Below are positions 8,421 through 16,784 of a stretch of DNA of 33,322 nt, piece by piece. The notes under the pieces are model-generated. The model worked only from the letters and a program-made list of their open reading frames with translations, did not search any database and was not told where the DNA came from. The stretch's first letter is position 1, and each line of letters opens with the position of its first letter. The position numbers and the translations under genes are program-made. Source of the stretch: Candidatus Thorarchaeota archaeon (GTDB taxonomy: Archaea > Asgardarchaeota > Thorarchaeia > Thorarchaeales > Thorarchaeaceae); contig JAEORX010000016.1 of assembly GCA_016840685.1 (NCBI GenBank), forward strand, positions 1 to 33,322, given 5' to 3'.

Positions 8421-8421
8421 T

Positions 8422-9771
8422 GTGAAAGAAGAGCTCCTAACTATTGCTGAATCAGCTGTGAAATTAGCTGAGAAACTTGGAGCATCACAAGCTGAGGCTT
8501 ACGTTGGACAATCAAAGTCATTTTCTATTGAAGCCGAAAACTCCGCAATCAGAAATGCAGAAGAGAAAAGGGATGCTGGGATTGGAATTCGAACCGTGAT
8601 AGGTAAGAAGATTGGCTTTGCGTTCGTCACCACTCTAGCCAAGAAGGATATAGAGGAAGCAGTCACAAGATCAGTAAAACTTGCGAAAGCATCAATTGCT
8701 GATCCTGATTTCATAAGCTTACCATCGTGTGAATCATCCTATCCAATAGTGAAGGGTTTGTATGACACGAACATCGCAGAGCTTTCCTCAGAAGCCACTG
8801 CAGACATGATAATCAGAGTGATTGATGCATCAAAACAATCTCTCGAAGGTTATGGCTACGCCATCTTCGCAGGTGTACAGAGCTCGTCTGGGATGAATGC
8901 GGTGGTAAACTCATTAGGCATCTCATTCTCGGAATCCCGAACATTCATTTTATTATATTCCTCCCCTGTTGTCAAAGAAACAGACGACCAGACCCAGAGT
9001 TATGATTTTCAAATAACTCGGGATTTGAGTGAGATAGATCCTGAACATGTGGGGAGGAGTGCGGCTGAGCTCACCTTAAGTCTGCTAGGTCCTAAGACAA
9101 TTGAGGGTGGAGATATGCCTGTGATATTTGCGCCATTGGGAGCAGGAACTGTATTAGGCCGAGGTTTTGCTGGTGCAGTTAGCGCAGAAGAAGTACAGAA
9201 GGGACGTTCATACATCTCAGATGCTCTAGGAGATTCGATAGCCTCTGAGAATGTGGAAATCATCGATGATGCTCTTCGGGCCGCTGGATTGGGCTCAAGA
9301 TCCTTTGACGCCGAAGGGTACCCCTCTCAACATACCGCGATAGTTGAAGGGGGCGTCCTGAAAGGACTTCTACACAATAGCTACACCGCGAACAAGGATC
9401 AGGTTCAAAACACCGGGAATGCCAGCAGACCTTCGTACTCGGGTCTTCCATCAATCGCTCCCTCAAACTTCATTCTTTCCCCTGGGAGAGGAACACTGGA
9501 TGATCTAGTATCAGAGATTGACCGAGGTGTCCTGTGCAGAAACACTGCTGACACACCGAATATGACCACTGGTGACCTCAGTGCAATGTTATACGAGGGC
9601 TTCTATATCGAGAATGGGGAACTCAAACACCCACTCAAAAATACTCTTGTTGGCATTAACATGCGTAATCTCCTGCAGCATGTGAACATGGTTGGGGGCG
9701 ATACTAAAGTAACATTGTCAATGATAAGCCCCTCTTTCGTTGTTGAAACTGCAACAGTGACATCTGGATAA
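8422..9771 (+). CDS. tldE: TldE/PmbA-family partner subunit of TldD
   Basis: 449 residues, homologous to TldD throughout but lacking the HExxxH zinc motif, as expected for the TldE/PmbA partner. Family landmarks are SAEAYV-like SQAEAYVGQSKS near the N terminus, the IGIRTV strand, and the C-terminal GVLCRNTADTPNMTTGDLSAMLYEG region, split here as VLCRNTADTPN and TTGDLS. The GTG start at 8422 has AGGAGG at 8408-8413, inside the end of tldD. The TldD/TldE order and coupling are conserved in archaea. The natural substrate in archaea is not known from this sequence; no peptide precursor gene is visible beside the pair. Confidence 0.92.
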   Translation: MKEELLTIAESAVKLAEKLGASQAEAYVGQSKSFSIEAENSAIRNAEEKRDAGIGIRTVIGKKIGFAFVTTLAKKDIEEAVTRSVKLAKASIADPDFISLPSCESSYPIVKGLYDTNIAELSSEATADMIIRVIDASKQSLEGYGYAIFAGVQSSSGMNAVVNSLGISFSESRTFILLYSSPVVKETDDQTQSYDFQITRDLSEIDPEHVGRSAAELTLSLLGPKTIEGGDMPVIFAPLGAGTVLGRGFAGAVSAEEVQKGRSYISDALGDSIASENVEIIDDALRAAGLGSRSFDAEGYPSQHTAIVEGGVLKGLLHNSYTANKDQVQNTGNASRPSYSGLPSIAPSNFILSPGRGTLDDLVSEIDRGVLCRNTADTPNMTTGDLSAMLYEGFYIENGELKHPLKNTLVGINMRNLLQHVNMVGGDTKVTLSMISPSFVVETATVTSG

Positions 9772-9772
9772 G

Positions 9773-11680
9773 TCACATTCTATCTACAACAGGGATTCCA
9801 AGAACCATCAGGCAATTGGCCATGGCAATCTTAAATGCATGAACAAGCGCAAGACGTGAATTCTTGAGGTTCGACTCTGCCTTTAGCACTGGACATAAGT
9901 CATAGAACCTGCTAAACAGATTTGCAAGCCCGTAGGTGTATGCTGTGAACCGATTTGATGTGAAACTTGTCCCCCAAACAATCTTCTTGAGAGATCTGAC
10001 TACCTCAAGCAGTTCTTCAGGTAGTTGTGCTATTGCCTTGACCAAGGCAAACTCTGCGTCTGTTGAGAGGAGAGTTAAATCAACCTCAGATGGATGTATT
10101 TCCTCTGCTTTCTCCAAAATCCTTTGAGCTCTTGCATGTGAGTATTGCAGATATGGTGCAGCGTCACCATTGAAATCAAGTGCCTCATTCCATCTGAAAG
10201 ATATTTTCCTGTCAGGTGAAGCGTTGAGCATGAAATACCGCACTGCACCAATACCTACCTGACTTGCGACTAGGTCCTTGAATGTTTCATCTTCGTCTGG
10301 GTTTCTCTTGGCGACCTCAACCCTGGCAAGCTCAGTTGCCCTATCAAGCACATCATCAGTTGTGTACCCAATCCATGTGCCTTCCCTACCAGAGAAGTCA
10401 GTTTCCTCAAGCGCCACAAACTCATAGGTGATATGATGAGAATTTTGACTCTCTTTAGAGTAGCCCAGAATATCCAAAATGGTATAGACCATCTTTTGAG
10501 GGTGTGCCTGTTCTGAACCAATTACGTTCATCACAATGTCAAACTTACCTAGATTCAATTTCTTACCCTTGAGGTCTGTTCTCATGACAGGTTTTCCATT
10601 TGGCTGATTATCAAAAAGTGAGTACTTGAATGGATCCTCAATTATCCCAAATTTCCAGAGTTGTAGCGCAACATCAGCGCCTGTATATGTTCTTGTCCCG
10701 TCTGATTTAAACAGTACCTTGTAGGGATCCTTCATGTCTTTGAACTCATCAATCACTGACAGATCCACAACAATGCAACCTGCCTTGTCCCCTTCATCAA
10801 GTTTCAAGATGTTTTTTGACTCTAGCATCATCTTCTGAGCCAGCTCAAGAATTCCGCTATGGGCAATTGCACTCTCCCACACCTGATAGTCATGATATAT
10901 GCCAAGTCGGTATGAGGTTTCGTTCTGAGCTTTAAGGCATTTGGTCACCATCTTTGAACTCAGTTTGGCTTCTTCGCTCTCAAGGTCCTCGAGGTTTCTC
11001 GAAACCTGTCTGACTTCCTCTTGAACTGAAGCGTTACTATCAAATGCCTTTTGCACATCAACATAGAGCAGACCCAAGTAGTGGTCATATTTTGTATCGC
11101 CTTCATCCCCATTAATCTGCATGAGTTTCCAAATCAACTGAGCAATCTGAAGTCCCAGGTCATTCACATAGTCCAGTCTGACTACATCATATCCCACCCA
11201 ATCGAGCATGTTGCATAGAGTATCTCCAAGGATGGCATTCCTCGCATGACCAATATGCCAAGGTTTTGAGGGATTTACTGCAGGGGACTCAATTAGAGCT
11301 CTCTGACCCTTGAATTCCTCACTCCGTCCATAAGTATCTCCCAATTCACGAACACTGGTAACGGTCAGCTCAGCAAACCTTCCTTGGTCAAAGAAAAAAT
11401 TGATATATGGTCCCTTAGCTGTGACATCTCTAATTATTGGTTCATCTGTTGCGATTGACTTCAATCTAGAAACGAACTCTTTCACAACAGCAACTGGACT
11501 CTTCTTGAGTTCCTTTGCGAGGGAGAAAGCTATCGTAGAAGCAAGGTCTCCCAACGCTGGATCTGGAGGTTTCTCAATAGAGCTAACGATGACGTCTCGT
11601 GAAACTGGGAAAGTCTCTGACAATAGTTTCACCACTATCTGTTTCACGGTTTCCCAAGGGTTATTGGAGGTTTCAGTCAA
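9773..11680 (-). CDS. argS: Arginyl-tRNA synthetase
   Basis: 635 residues, a class Ia synthetase that charges tRNA-Arg. The N-terminal Add-1 domain (about 1-115) recognises the tRNA elbow. The HIGH motif appears as WHIGHARNAILGD near 140. The KMSKS position is the degenerate form SGREGTWIGYTTDDVL, as in most ArgRS. The C-terminal anticodon-binding domain carries the typical YLQYSHARAQRIL entry. The start is TTG at 11680, supported by GGGTGAG about 8 bases upstream on the minus strand. It converges on tldE with a single base between. The long insertion between the two motifs (about 190-330) is within the archaeal range. Confidence 0.95.
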   Translation of the reverse strand: MTETSNNPWETVKQIVVKLLSETFPVSRDVIVSSIEKPPDPALGDLASTIAFSLAKELKKSPVAVVKEFVSRLKSIATDEPIIRDVTAKGPYINFFFDQGRFAELTVTSVRELGDTYGRSEEFKGQRALIESPAVNPSKPWHIGHARNAILGDTLCNMLDWVGYDVVRLDYVNDLGLQIAQLIWKLMQINGDEGDTKYDHYLGLLYVDVQKAFDSNASVQEEVRQVSRNLEDLESEEAKLSSKMVTKCLKAQNETSYRLGIYHDYQVWESAIAHSGILELAQKMMLESKNILKLDEGDKAGCIVVDLSVIDEFKDMKDPYKVLFKSDGTRTYTGADVALQLWKFGIIEDPFKYSLFDNQPNGKPVMRTDLKGKKLNLGKFDIVMNVIGSEQAHPQKMVYTILDILGYSKESQNSHHITYEFVALEETDFSGREGTWIGYTTDDVLDRATELARVEVAKRNPDEDETFKDLVASQVGIGAVRYFMLNASPDRKISFRWNEALDFNGDAAPYLQYSHARAQRILEKAEEIHPSEVDLTLLSTDAEFALVKAIAQLPEELLEVVRSLKKIVWGTSFTSNRFTAYTYGLANLFSRFYDLCPVLKAESNLKNSRLALVHAFKIAMANCLMVLGIPVVDRM

Positions 11681-12054
11681 GCATATCTCACCCAGAAGTA
11701 AGAGAGATTCATCATCGTTTCTTCATAAATCAAACGCTAGATATCTGAATGAATCAACATCTTTCGCAACTTACATTATTGAAAGTACTTTTGTATATTC
11801 GTTTCAAAAATTTCGTTTTAAATAGATATGACATAAACACATGCAATCTATTTATCAAAAAAACAGTTGAATTATTAAATAATCTACAAAGGCTTTATAT
11901 TGGTTTTTGTGTGCGCATCTGTAGCCGTTCGCCCGTTGGACGGCTCACCAACGCCACAAATGACAAGGATTCTCTCCACGCCAGAGGGAATCGATGCATT
12001 CGATCAACCCACAGCTCTGACCGCAGTGCCACTCATGAGGTGGGCTGCAGGGAG
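11681..12054 (+). promoter_or_regulatory. 374-base gap before TFB: AT-rich promoter candidate and a leader hairpin
   Basis: No convincing gene is seen here. The first part is AT-rich, with TATA-like TTTTAAATA at 11816-11824. The later part is more balanced and contains a perfect 6-bp inverted repeat, CGTTGG (11934-11939) and CCAACG (11948-11953), with an 8-base loop. If transcription starts near 11850, the TFB mRNA would have a leader of about 200 bases, unusually long for archaea. An open frame runs through it in phase with TFB, but its translation does not look like protein. Confidence 0.35.
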
Positions 12055-13017
12055 ATGATTGGACTGGCCAGCAGACACTCAAAGACCCAAAGGAAGAGAG
12101 AGCAAATTGGCTCGGCTAGTTATGTCTGTTCTGCTTGTAATTGTGTTGATGTCTATATAGACCACACTCGTGGTGAAGTGATTTGTTCTAGTTGCGGATT
12201 AGTTCTTTCGGACCATTCTATAGATACTGGTCCAGAATGGAGGGCTTTTACAGCTGATGAGCAAAATGCACGACAGCGTGTAGGAGGCCCTACTGACTGG
12301 AGTAAGTTTGATCAAGGTCTTACTACTACCATTGGTCGTCAGAATGTTGATGCATCAGGAAGAAAGCTCACGTCGACACGAAGAGCAGAGATACACAGAC
12401 TCAGAAAATGGCAGATCCGAACCAAGGTGCACTCCTCTGACAAACGCAACCTTGCTGTTGCGATGACTGAACTTCATAGAATAAGCTCTCAATTGAGTAT
12501 CCCGTATTCGATTCGAGAGACCTCCGCCGTGATCTACAGGAAAGCCCTACGAAAGAGGCTGACCCGTGGTCGTACCATTCTCGGGATGATTGCCGCCTCG
12601 CTTTATCTGGCATGTAGAGTTCATCAAGTTCCTCGTCCTCTTGAGGAGATTGTAGAGCATATACACATCACACGGAAGGAACTCAGCCTCTGTGTTCGAC
12701 TCATTCTTCGGTATCTGAATCTCAAGATACCACATAGCAATCCTATTGAGTTTGTTCACCGCTTTGGTACTGAACTTGAACTCCCAGGTGAAGCAAAGAA
12801 GAAAGCAATTGATATTCTCAATCTTGCGAGAGAGCAGAGACTCACAATTGGCAAGGATCCTAAAGGAATGGCGGCTGCTGCAATCTATGTTGCTAGCATC
12901 CTCACAGGCGCTAGACGGACCCAACTTGAGATTGCTCGCACAGCTCGTGTGACTGAGGTCACCGTTAGGAACCGCTACAAGGAAATGGTGGAAAGGCTAA
13001 ATATATCCACTACCTAG
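12055..13017 (+). CDS. tfb: Transcription initiation factor IIB (TFB)
   Basis: 320 residues from ATG 12055. TFB binds TBP and the BRE and recruits RNA polymerase. A zinc ribbon has Cys25, 28, 44 and 47 (CSAC, then CSSCGLV). The B-finger/linker follows (PEWRAFTADEQNARQRVGGP). Two cyclin-like repeats then cover about 120-215 and 220-315, with the typical KGMAAAAIYVASILTG near the end. The frame is open far upstream to ATG 11749, but the extra 102 residues are not protein-like. A start at 12055 leaves 24 residues before the zinc ribbon, slightly longer than usual. A strong hairpin overlaps its stop codon. Asgard archaea often have several TFBs, so this may be one of a set. Confidence 0.93.
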   Translation: MIGLASRHSKTQRKREQIGSASYVCSACNCVDVYIDHTRGEVICSSCGLVLSDHSIDTGPEWRAFTADEQNARQRVGGPTDWSKFDQGLTTTIGRQNVDASGRKLTSTRRAEIHRLRKWQIRTKVHSSDKRNLAVAMTELHRISSQLSIPYSIRETSAVIYRKALRKRLTRGRTILGMIAASLYLACRVHQVPRPLEEIVEHIHITRKELSLCVRLILRYLNLKIPHSNPIEFVHRFGTELELPGEAKKKAIDILNLAREQRLTIGKDPKGMAAAAIYVASILTGARRTQLEIARTARVTEVTVRNRYKEMVERLNISTT

Positions 13018-13044
13018 GAGGGGTCATTCCCCTCCTTCTTTCAT
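13016..13044 (+). terminator. Intrinsic-type terminator hairpin at the TFB stop
   Basis: AGGAGGGG (13016-13023), loop TCATT and CCCCTCCT (13029-13036) form a perfect 8-bp GC-rich stem. It begins inside the TAG stop of TFB. A pyrimidine-rich tail with T runs follows to about 13050. This is stronger than anything else in the window's gaps and separates TFB from the next gene. Confidence 0.65.
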
Positions 13045-13123
13045 TTTTCGAAATTACTCCAAGTTTACTCCTGTATTCCACCCGTCGTATATAGGCTTAT
13101 CATCTTAGGTATCAACAAAATTA

Positions 13124-13975
13124 ATGGTGCGAAGTACCATGTCCGTCAAGCAGTCCATACTGGGTGTCTGGCTCATTGAGCGAGGCAGTGGTAGGAACCT
13201 TGTGGCTCGGTGCTATTCTGATGCTGTTAAACTGGACATGGACCTGATAGCACCTTTCCTCTCTGCGACCCACACATTCATTGACAAGGCATCAAATGAA
13301 ACCCTCAAGACTGTTGATACAGAAACAAATAGGTATGTCTGGGAGGCAAATGAATATCTTCTGTTCGTCATGGTGGTTTCCAAGGCAGCTAGACTTGGCC
13401 ACATGCGCTTCATGCTTGAATACGCGTTGAATGAGTTTATGAACCGAGAGGTGCCGAAAAACTCAGACATTGCAACAATACTGAAAAATTGGCTGGGGTC
13501 TCCAACCAAGTTCCAGAAATTTGGTAACTTCATCGATGAGCTAGTCACCCAATATGAAGTTACAGACGAGAGTCTCGTGGCTGGAAAATCTATGGATTGC
13601 CTTGAAGTCTATAGTCATATCTTTAGAGGGATTATGAAGGTAAAAGGCGGCAAACAAAAGAAGATCGCTATTGTCAGCCGGATGAAAGGTTTCACTGAAC
13701 CCTTGATGGACAGATACCCATTCCTAGCTCGGGTCCCAATCGACATTGCTGGAATCGAAGTACTCGATATTGATGTCAACTCTGTTGCTTATCAAAACCT
13801 GCGAGATTGTCTAGAGGAGCTGCTTCGACTTCTCGGAAAGGCTGTCCGTGAGATAGTTACACCCAAGGCTTACAGGGATATGTTGTTTGACCATGTCATG
13901 CCTTATGTGAAACATGACATCCAGAGACTACAGACCTATGCAATTCTTGATGACGTTGTTAGATACTTATTCTAA
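13124..13975 (+). CDS. Longin-like domain protein with helical C-terminal half
   Basis: 283 residues. The N-terminal 110 residues fit a longin/roadblock-like alpha-beta fold as found in small adaptins, SRX and SNARE N termini: an opening strand ILGVWLIERGSGRNLVAR, a helix (LDMDLIAPFLSATHTFID), a two-strand centre (TNRYVWEANEYLLFVMVVS) and a long closing helix (MRFMLEYALNEFMN). The rest (about 115-283) is mostly helical with a short conserved-looking strand KKIAIVSRMKG; I do not recognise it. Longin proteins are expanded in Asgard archaea and are linked to small GTPase control, which would suit this setting. A TATA-like GTATATAG at 13087-13094 suggests a short leader. ATG 13139 (residue 6) is an alternative start. 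Fold assignment is by eye. Confidence 0.55.
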   Translation: MVRSTMSVKQSILGVWLIERGSGRNLVARCYSDAVKLDMDLIAPFLSATHTFIDKASNETLKTVDTETNRYVWEANEYLLFVMVVSKAARLGHMRFMLEYALNEFMNREVPKNSDIATILKNWLGSPTKFQKFGNFIDELVTQYEVTDESLVAGKSMDCLEVYSHIFRGIMKVKGGKQKKIAIVSRMKGFTEPLMDRYPFLARVPIDIAGIEVLDIDVNSVAYQNLRDCLEELLRLLGKAVREIVTPKAYRDMLFDHVMPYVKHDIQRLQTYAILDDVVRYLF

Positions 13976-15322
13976 TCACTTCTCAAGAACTATGACTGCT
14001 CTCTGTACAATTTGCCCTCGCTTTCTCTCAGGAATTAACTCTCGACCGGGTCTGATTTTCAGACGTTCATGAATGTCTGCCCTAGTTTTAATGGAGTCTG
14101 CAGATAACATTCTGAACAATCCTAATCCTGTTTCTTTCGTTAAATCTTTGAAATCAATGGATATCGGGCCATTGTATGTGTTTATCACAGGAATTGTCAT
14201 AGCAACTCGACCATCAGGTCGAAGTATCGCTGATATCTCTTTGAGTGTTTGTTGATAGAGCCTAGTAAGCTCCTTGATGGTTTCTTCAGCCTCACTCCTT
14301 TGAGGGGGTGTCTTGTGGATGGGTCCTAGAGGTGGTTCAAAGGCAACAGCATCAACCTGCTTTTTGATTATTGATGATAGCTCTCTAGAATCACCGATGA
14401 AAATATCATACTCGAGCTTCTCACCAAGATCTTTTGCGAGCCATTTCAAATTTGACCGGGCTCCCTGAATCTGGTCTCCATCTATATCCACTCCAATGCA
14501 CTTCATACCCATAATTGCAGCTTCCATGAGCAGAGTTCCTGTCCCACAAAAAGGGTCAACGACTGTGTCTCTTGGTCTTGCCCCGGCAAGGGTAAGCAAG
14601 GTTCTACAGAGCTTAGGACTCGTGCTAATTTCTGCAGAAACGAACGGTCTAGACTCATCACGATATTGCTGCAACATAGAGTCATAGACAACCCTAGTCT
14701 GTGCTATATACAATCTCTGATCCGAAAAGATGGCAAGTATCTCAGCATTGGGTGGAGTGAGCAATGAGTTCCGCGCAATTGTCTTAGGCCAGAGTGCGAT
14801 ATTTAGTCTCTCCTTCACTCTTCTATCAGGTTCATCGTATGCGTAATAGTCTGCCCTTCTCGCACCACTCTCTCCTAAGAGCTGTTTGATCTGGTCATTC
14901 ATCCCCTTTGTGAATCTTCTGTAGTTGATTGGGGAATGGTCATCAAGAATTGGATAGGTACTTACGCCAAATCGAATCTTCTTTCCTTTTACTCTGGGCC
15001 AGACAATCTTGAGCCATGGGCACTTACGTATCTCCTTAAGACTCTCTTTGCTTGCAACTTTCTTTGAAGGATATGCTTTCACCGGAAGGTCGATGTCGTA
15101 TTCCCAGATGACTTTACCAATTTTGAAGGCTCCTCCAAGTGATGATTGCATGTCGATGATTTGGTCATTCTCTAGTCGTTGCTTGATATCGACAATGGCA
15201 GCATTTCTTGAGTGATCCACCAAGGTGCCTGTAAACCCTCTATCCCCAATATAGACTAGAAGCTCAGCTATGCTGAGTAGCCAGTTTGAACCAAGCACAA
15301 ATGCCAGTTTTGTCATCGTCAT
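13976..15322 (-). CDS. THUMP-type tRNA guanosine N2-methyltransferase, Trm11/TrmG10-like
   Basis: 448 residues. The N terminus (about 5-200) matches the ferredoxin-like plus THUMP region of archaeal Trm11/TrmG10 enzymes, which methylate guanosine 10 of tRNA. The Rossmann methylase follows: SAM motif VVDPFCGTGTLLMEAA (about 254-269) and acidic motif II GVDID (277-281). RPFVSAEISTSPKLCRTLLTLAG precedes it, as in the family. The catalytic motif, normally D/N-PPYG, reads EPPLGP (329-334), so both the acidic/amide residue and the aromatic are changed. The start overlaps the stop of the upstream gene by 4 bases (ATGA). Either a functional variant or a relative with another substrate is possible. 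Confidence 0.8.
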   Translation of the reverse strand: MTMTKLAFVLGSNWLLSIAELLVYIGDRGFTGTLVDHSRNAAIVDIKQRLENDQIIDMQSSLGGAFKIGKVIWEYDIDLPVKAYPSKKVASKESLKEIRKCPWLKIVWPRVKGKKIRFGVSTYPILDDHSPINYRRFTKGMNDQIKQLLGESGARRADYYAYDEPDRRVKERLNIALWPKTIARNSLLTPPNAEILAIFSDQRLYIAQTRVVYDSMLQQYRDESRPFVSAEISTSPKLCRTLLTLAGARPRDTVVDPFCGTGTLLMEAAIMGMKCIGVDIDGDQIQGARSNLKWLAKDLGEKLEYDIFIGDSRELSSIIKKQVDAVAFEPPLGPIHKTPPQRSEAEETIKELTRLYQQTLKEISAILRPDGRVAMTIPVINTYNGPISIDFKDLTKETGLGLFRMLSADSIKTRADIHERLKIRPGRELIPERKRGQIVQRAVIVLEK

Positions 15323-16200
15323 TCTTTCTCCAGTTCATCAAAGAGGAACTTAGCATAGAGTGCCCCCTGAAGTGGATTTGTTGACTCACTTATGAACGTA
15401 GGCTTGTATCCACACTCCCTGACCACTTCAATCAACGGTAGTATGTCTGGGCCCCACTCCTGTCCAAGTGGTTGATGAGTAGCTTCACCTTTGTCAGTAA
15501 ATGTGATTCCACTTATGTGGAAATGCATGTTACTGATGAATAATTCACCCAACTCGTCTTCAAAATGGGTCAAAACCTTACGGTAGCCATCATGATCATT
15601 TATCTCACCTTGGCTTCTTGCATAGAGATGTGCCCAGTCAATGGTAGGAATACATCCGTCAACCTCTTGACATAATCGAATAATTTGATCTACAGACCCA
15701 TATGCTGATAGCTTACCTGCAATCTCAGGAGCTAGCACGGCTCCCCCGCCACTGTCACCTGCCACTTCCCATACATCTCGCAATGCATCTCGGATGACCA
15801 TATGCGCTTCATCCTCGCTCAAACCACCCGGAAATCCTGGATGAAACACGACACGCTTTACCCTCATCAAGGGGGCGAACCTTAAAGCCTTCACCAATCG
15901 TTCTTTGGAAGTTTCCCGAATGCGTGGTGTCTTGGAAGCAAGACTAATGTAATAGGCTGAATGCATGCTCATAGAGATTTTAAATTTCTTAGCGAAATCC
16001 CCAATTTCCTCAGCCTTCCTCTCTTTGGTCCTTAGCCCATGGACTGCTGCATACTCGAACGCATCCAATCCCGCCTCGTGTAGGATTGAGAACACACGTT
16101 TCACATTACCGCGTGCTTCACTTGGATACCCTGCAGGACCAAAGAGAACCTTCGTCAGAGCATCACTCCTCCATTGTGAACTCCCATCTACAATATGCAT
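15319..16200 (-). CDS. Endonuclease IV / xylose-isomerase-like TIM barrel protein
   Basis: 293 residues from ATG 16200, an AP endonuclease family 2 (Nfo-like) TIM barrel. After the typical opening VLFGPAGYP the candidate metal ligands appear in the expected order: His in SMHSAYY, His in VVFHPGF, Glu in APEIAG, Asp and His in TIDWAHL, His in HFHISG, and Glu in the C-terminal FISES. That is the full endonuclease IV ligand pattern, so an abasic-site nuclease is the first guess. Many archaeal relatives are described only as sugar phosphate isomerase/epimerase-like. A longer frame reaches 16383, but it duplicates the end of the upstream gene. From 16200 the overlap is 38 bases, consistent with coupling. 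Confidence 0.8.
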   Translation of the reverse strand: MHIVDGSSQWRSDALTKVLFGPAGYPSEARGNVKRVFSILHEAGLDAFEYAAVHGLRTKERKAEEIGDFAKKFKISMSMHSAYYISLASKTPRIRETSKERLVKALRFAPLMRVKRVVFHPGFPGGLSEDEAHMVIRDALRDVWEVAGDSGGGAVLAPEIAGKLSAYGSVDQIIRLCQEVDGCIPTIDWAHLYARSQGEINDHDGYRKVLTHFEDELGELFISNMHFHISGITFTDKGEATHQPLGQEWGPDILPLIEVVRECGYKPTFISESTNPLQGALYAKFLFDELEKE

Positions 16201-16669
16201 CGGTGGGATGTTCTCCAGGAGGACAGAAGATACAATGGGTTTTGATTCGAGGATCAATGGTCTGCGCAAAAAAGCTATATTCAATTTCTCCGACCTGTCT
16301 ACATGGGAAATCTGGCAGCCCTTTCCTATTTCGAGCCACCTGTACTCTGCACTCATCCATTGTGAATTGCAGGGTTTTTTCATCCATCCACTCCATGGAC
16401 TGCTTATTCAATCTTGCATAGACTCGATATCCAAGAGCCTGTTCAAGTGCCTTGAGACCTCCGCCGTGGGGAATGTCAAACTCCTTCATGATTCTTTGAG
16501 CTTCAATGGGGGAAAAGATCTTCCAGGCCTCTTTGTCCATCTCAATGGCGACATCCATTCCATACTTCTTCTCCAAAGCAAGAAAATAAGCACCATCCAT
16601 AGCTTGCCAGGCTTTTGCATAAGCATCTATTAGCTTCAACAATTGCTCTCTCGGAAGATCATCAATCAT
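16163..16669 (-). CDS. DUF6125-like protein
   Basis: 168 residues from ATG 16669. This start is chosen because GGAGG lies about 8 bases upstream on the minus strand; a longer ATG start at 16693 has no such site. The N-terminal half is helical (LLKLIDAYAKAWQAMDGAYF, LEKKYGMDVAIEMDKEAW), typical of the family I know as DUF6125. The C-terminal half holds Cys/His residues (CRVQVAR, DFPCRQVG, THCIFCPPGEHPTDAYC) that could bind a metal or a cluster. The function is unknown to me. It is first in a run of three overlapping minus-strand genes with the endonuclease IV-like protein and the tRNA methylase. Confidence 0.7.
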   Translation of the reverse strand: MIDDLPREQLLKLIDAYAKAWQAMDGAYFLALEKKYGMDVAIEMDKEAWKIFSPIEAQRIMKEFDIPHGGGLKALEQALGYRVYARLNKQSMEWMDEKTLQFTMDECRVQVARNRKGLPDFPCRQVGEIEYSFFAQTIDPRIKTHCIFCPPGEHPTDAYCRWEFTMEE

Positions 16670-16784
16670 TACTTTTCCTCCATATATCCGCATTGCAGAC
16701 TCAATAAGAGTGATTGGGTCTAGTTAACACTCTCCACAAGTCTTTAATTCAAGCGGTTTCAGGAGAGCATGGTTGGACTGATAT

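Noticed and set aside
11400-11825. Plus-strand open frame over the argS start
   Set aside because: It is antisense to the ArgRS N-terminal domain for most of its length and its translation is of low complexity (Ser/Thr-rich), as is usual for shadows.
11749-12054. 102-codon N-terminal extension in frame with TFB
   Set aside because: The extra residues are basic and irregular, unlike any TFB; 12055 gives the normal family length.
16201-16383. Longer start for the endonuclease IV-like gene
   Set aside because: It would lie inside the DUF6125-like gene in another phase; the family begins near the GPAGYP motif.
15965-16633. 222-codon plus-strand open frame across the endonuclease IV-like and DUF6125-like genes
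   Set aside because: It is opposite two genes with clear motifs, and its translation resembles no protein family.
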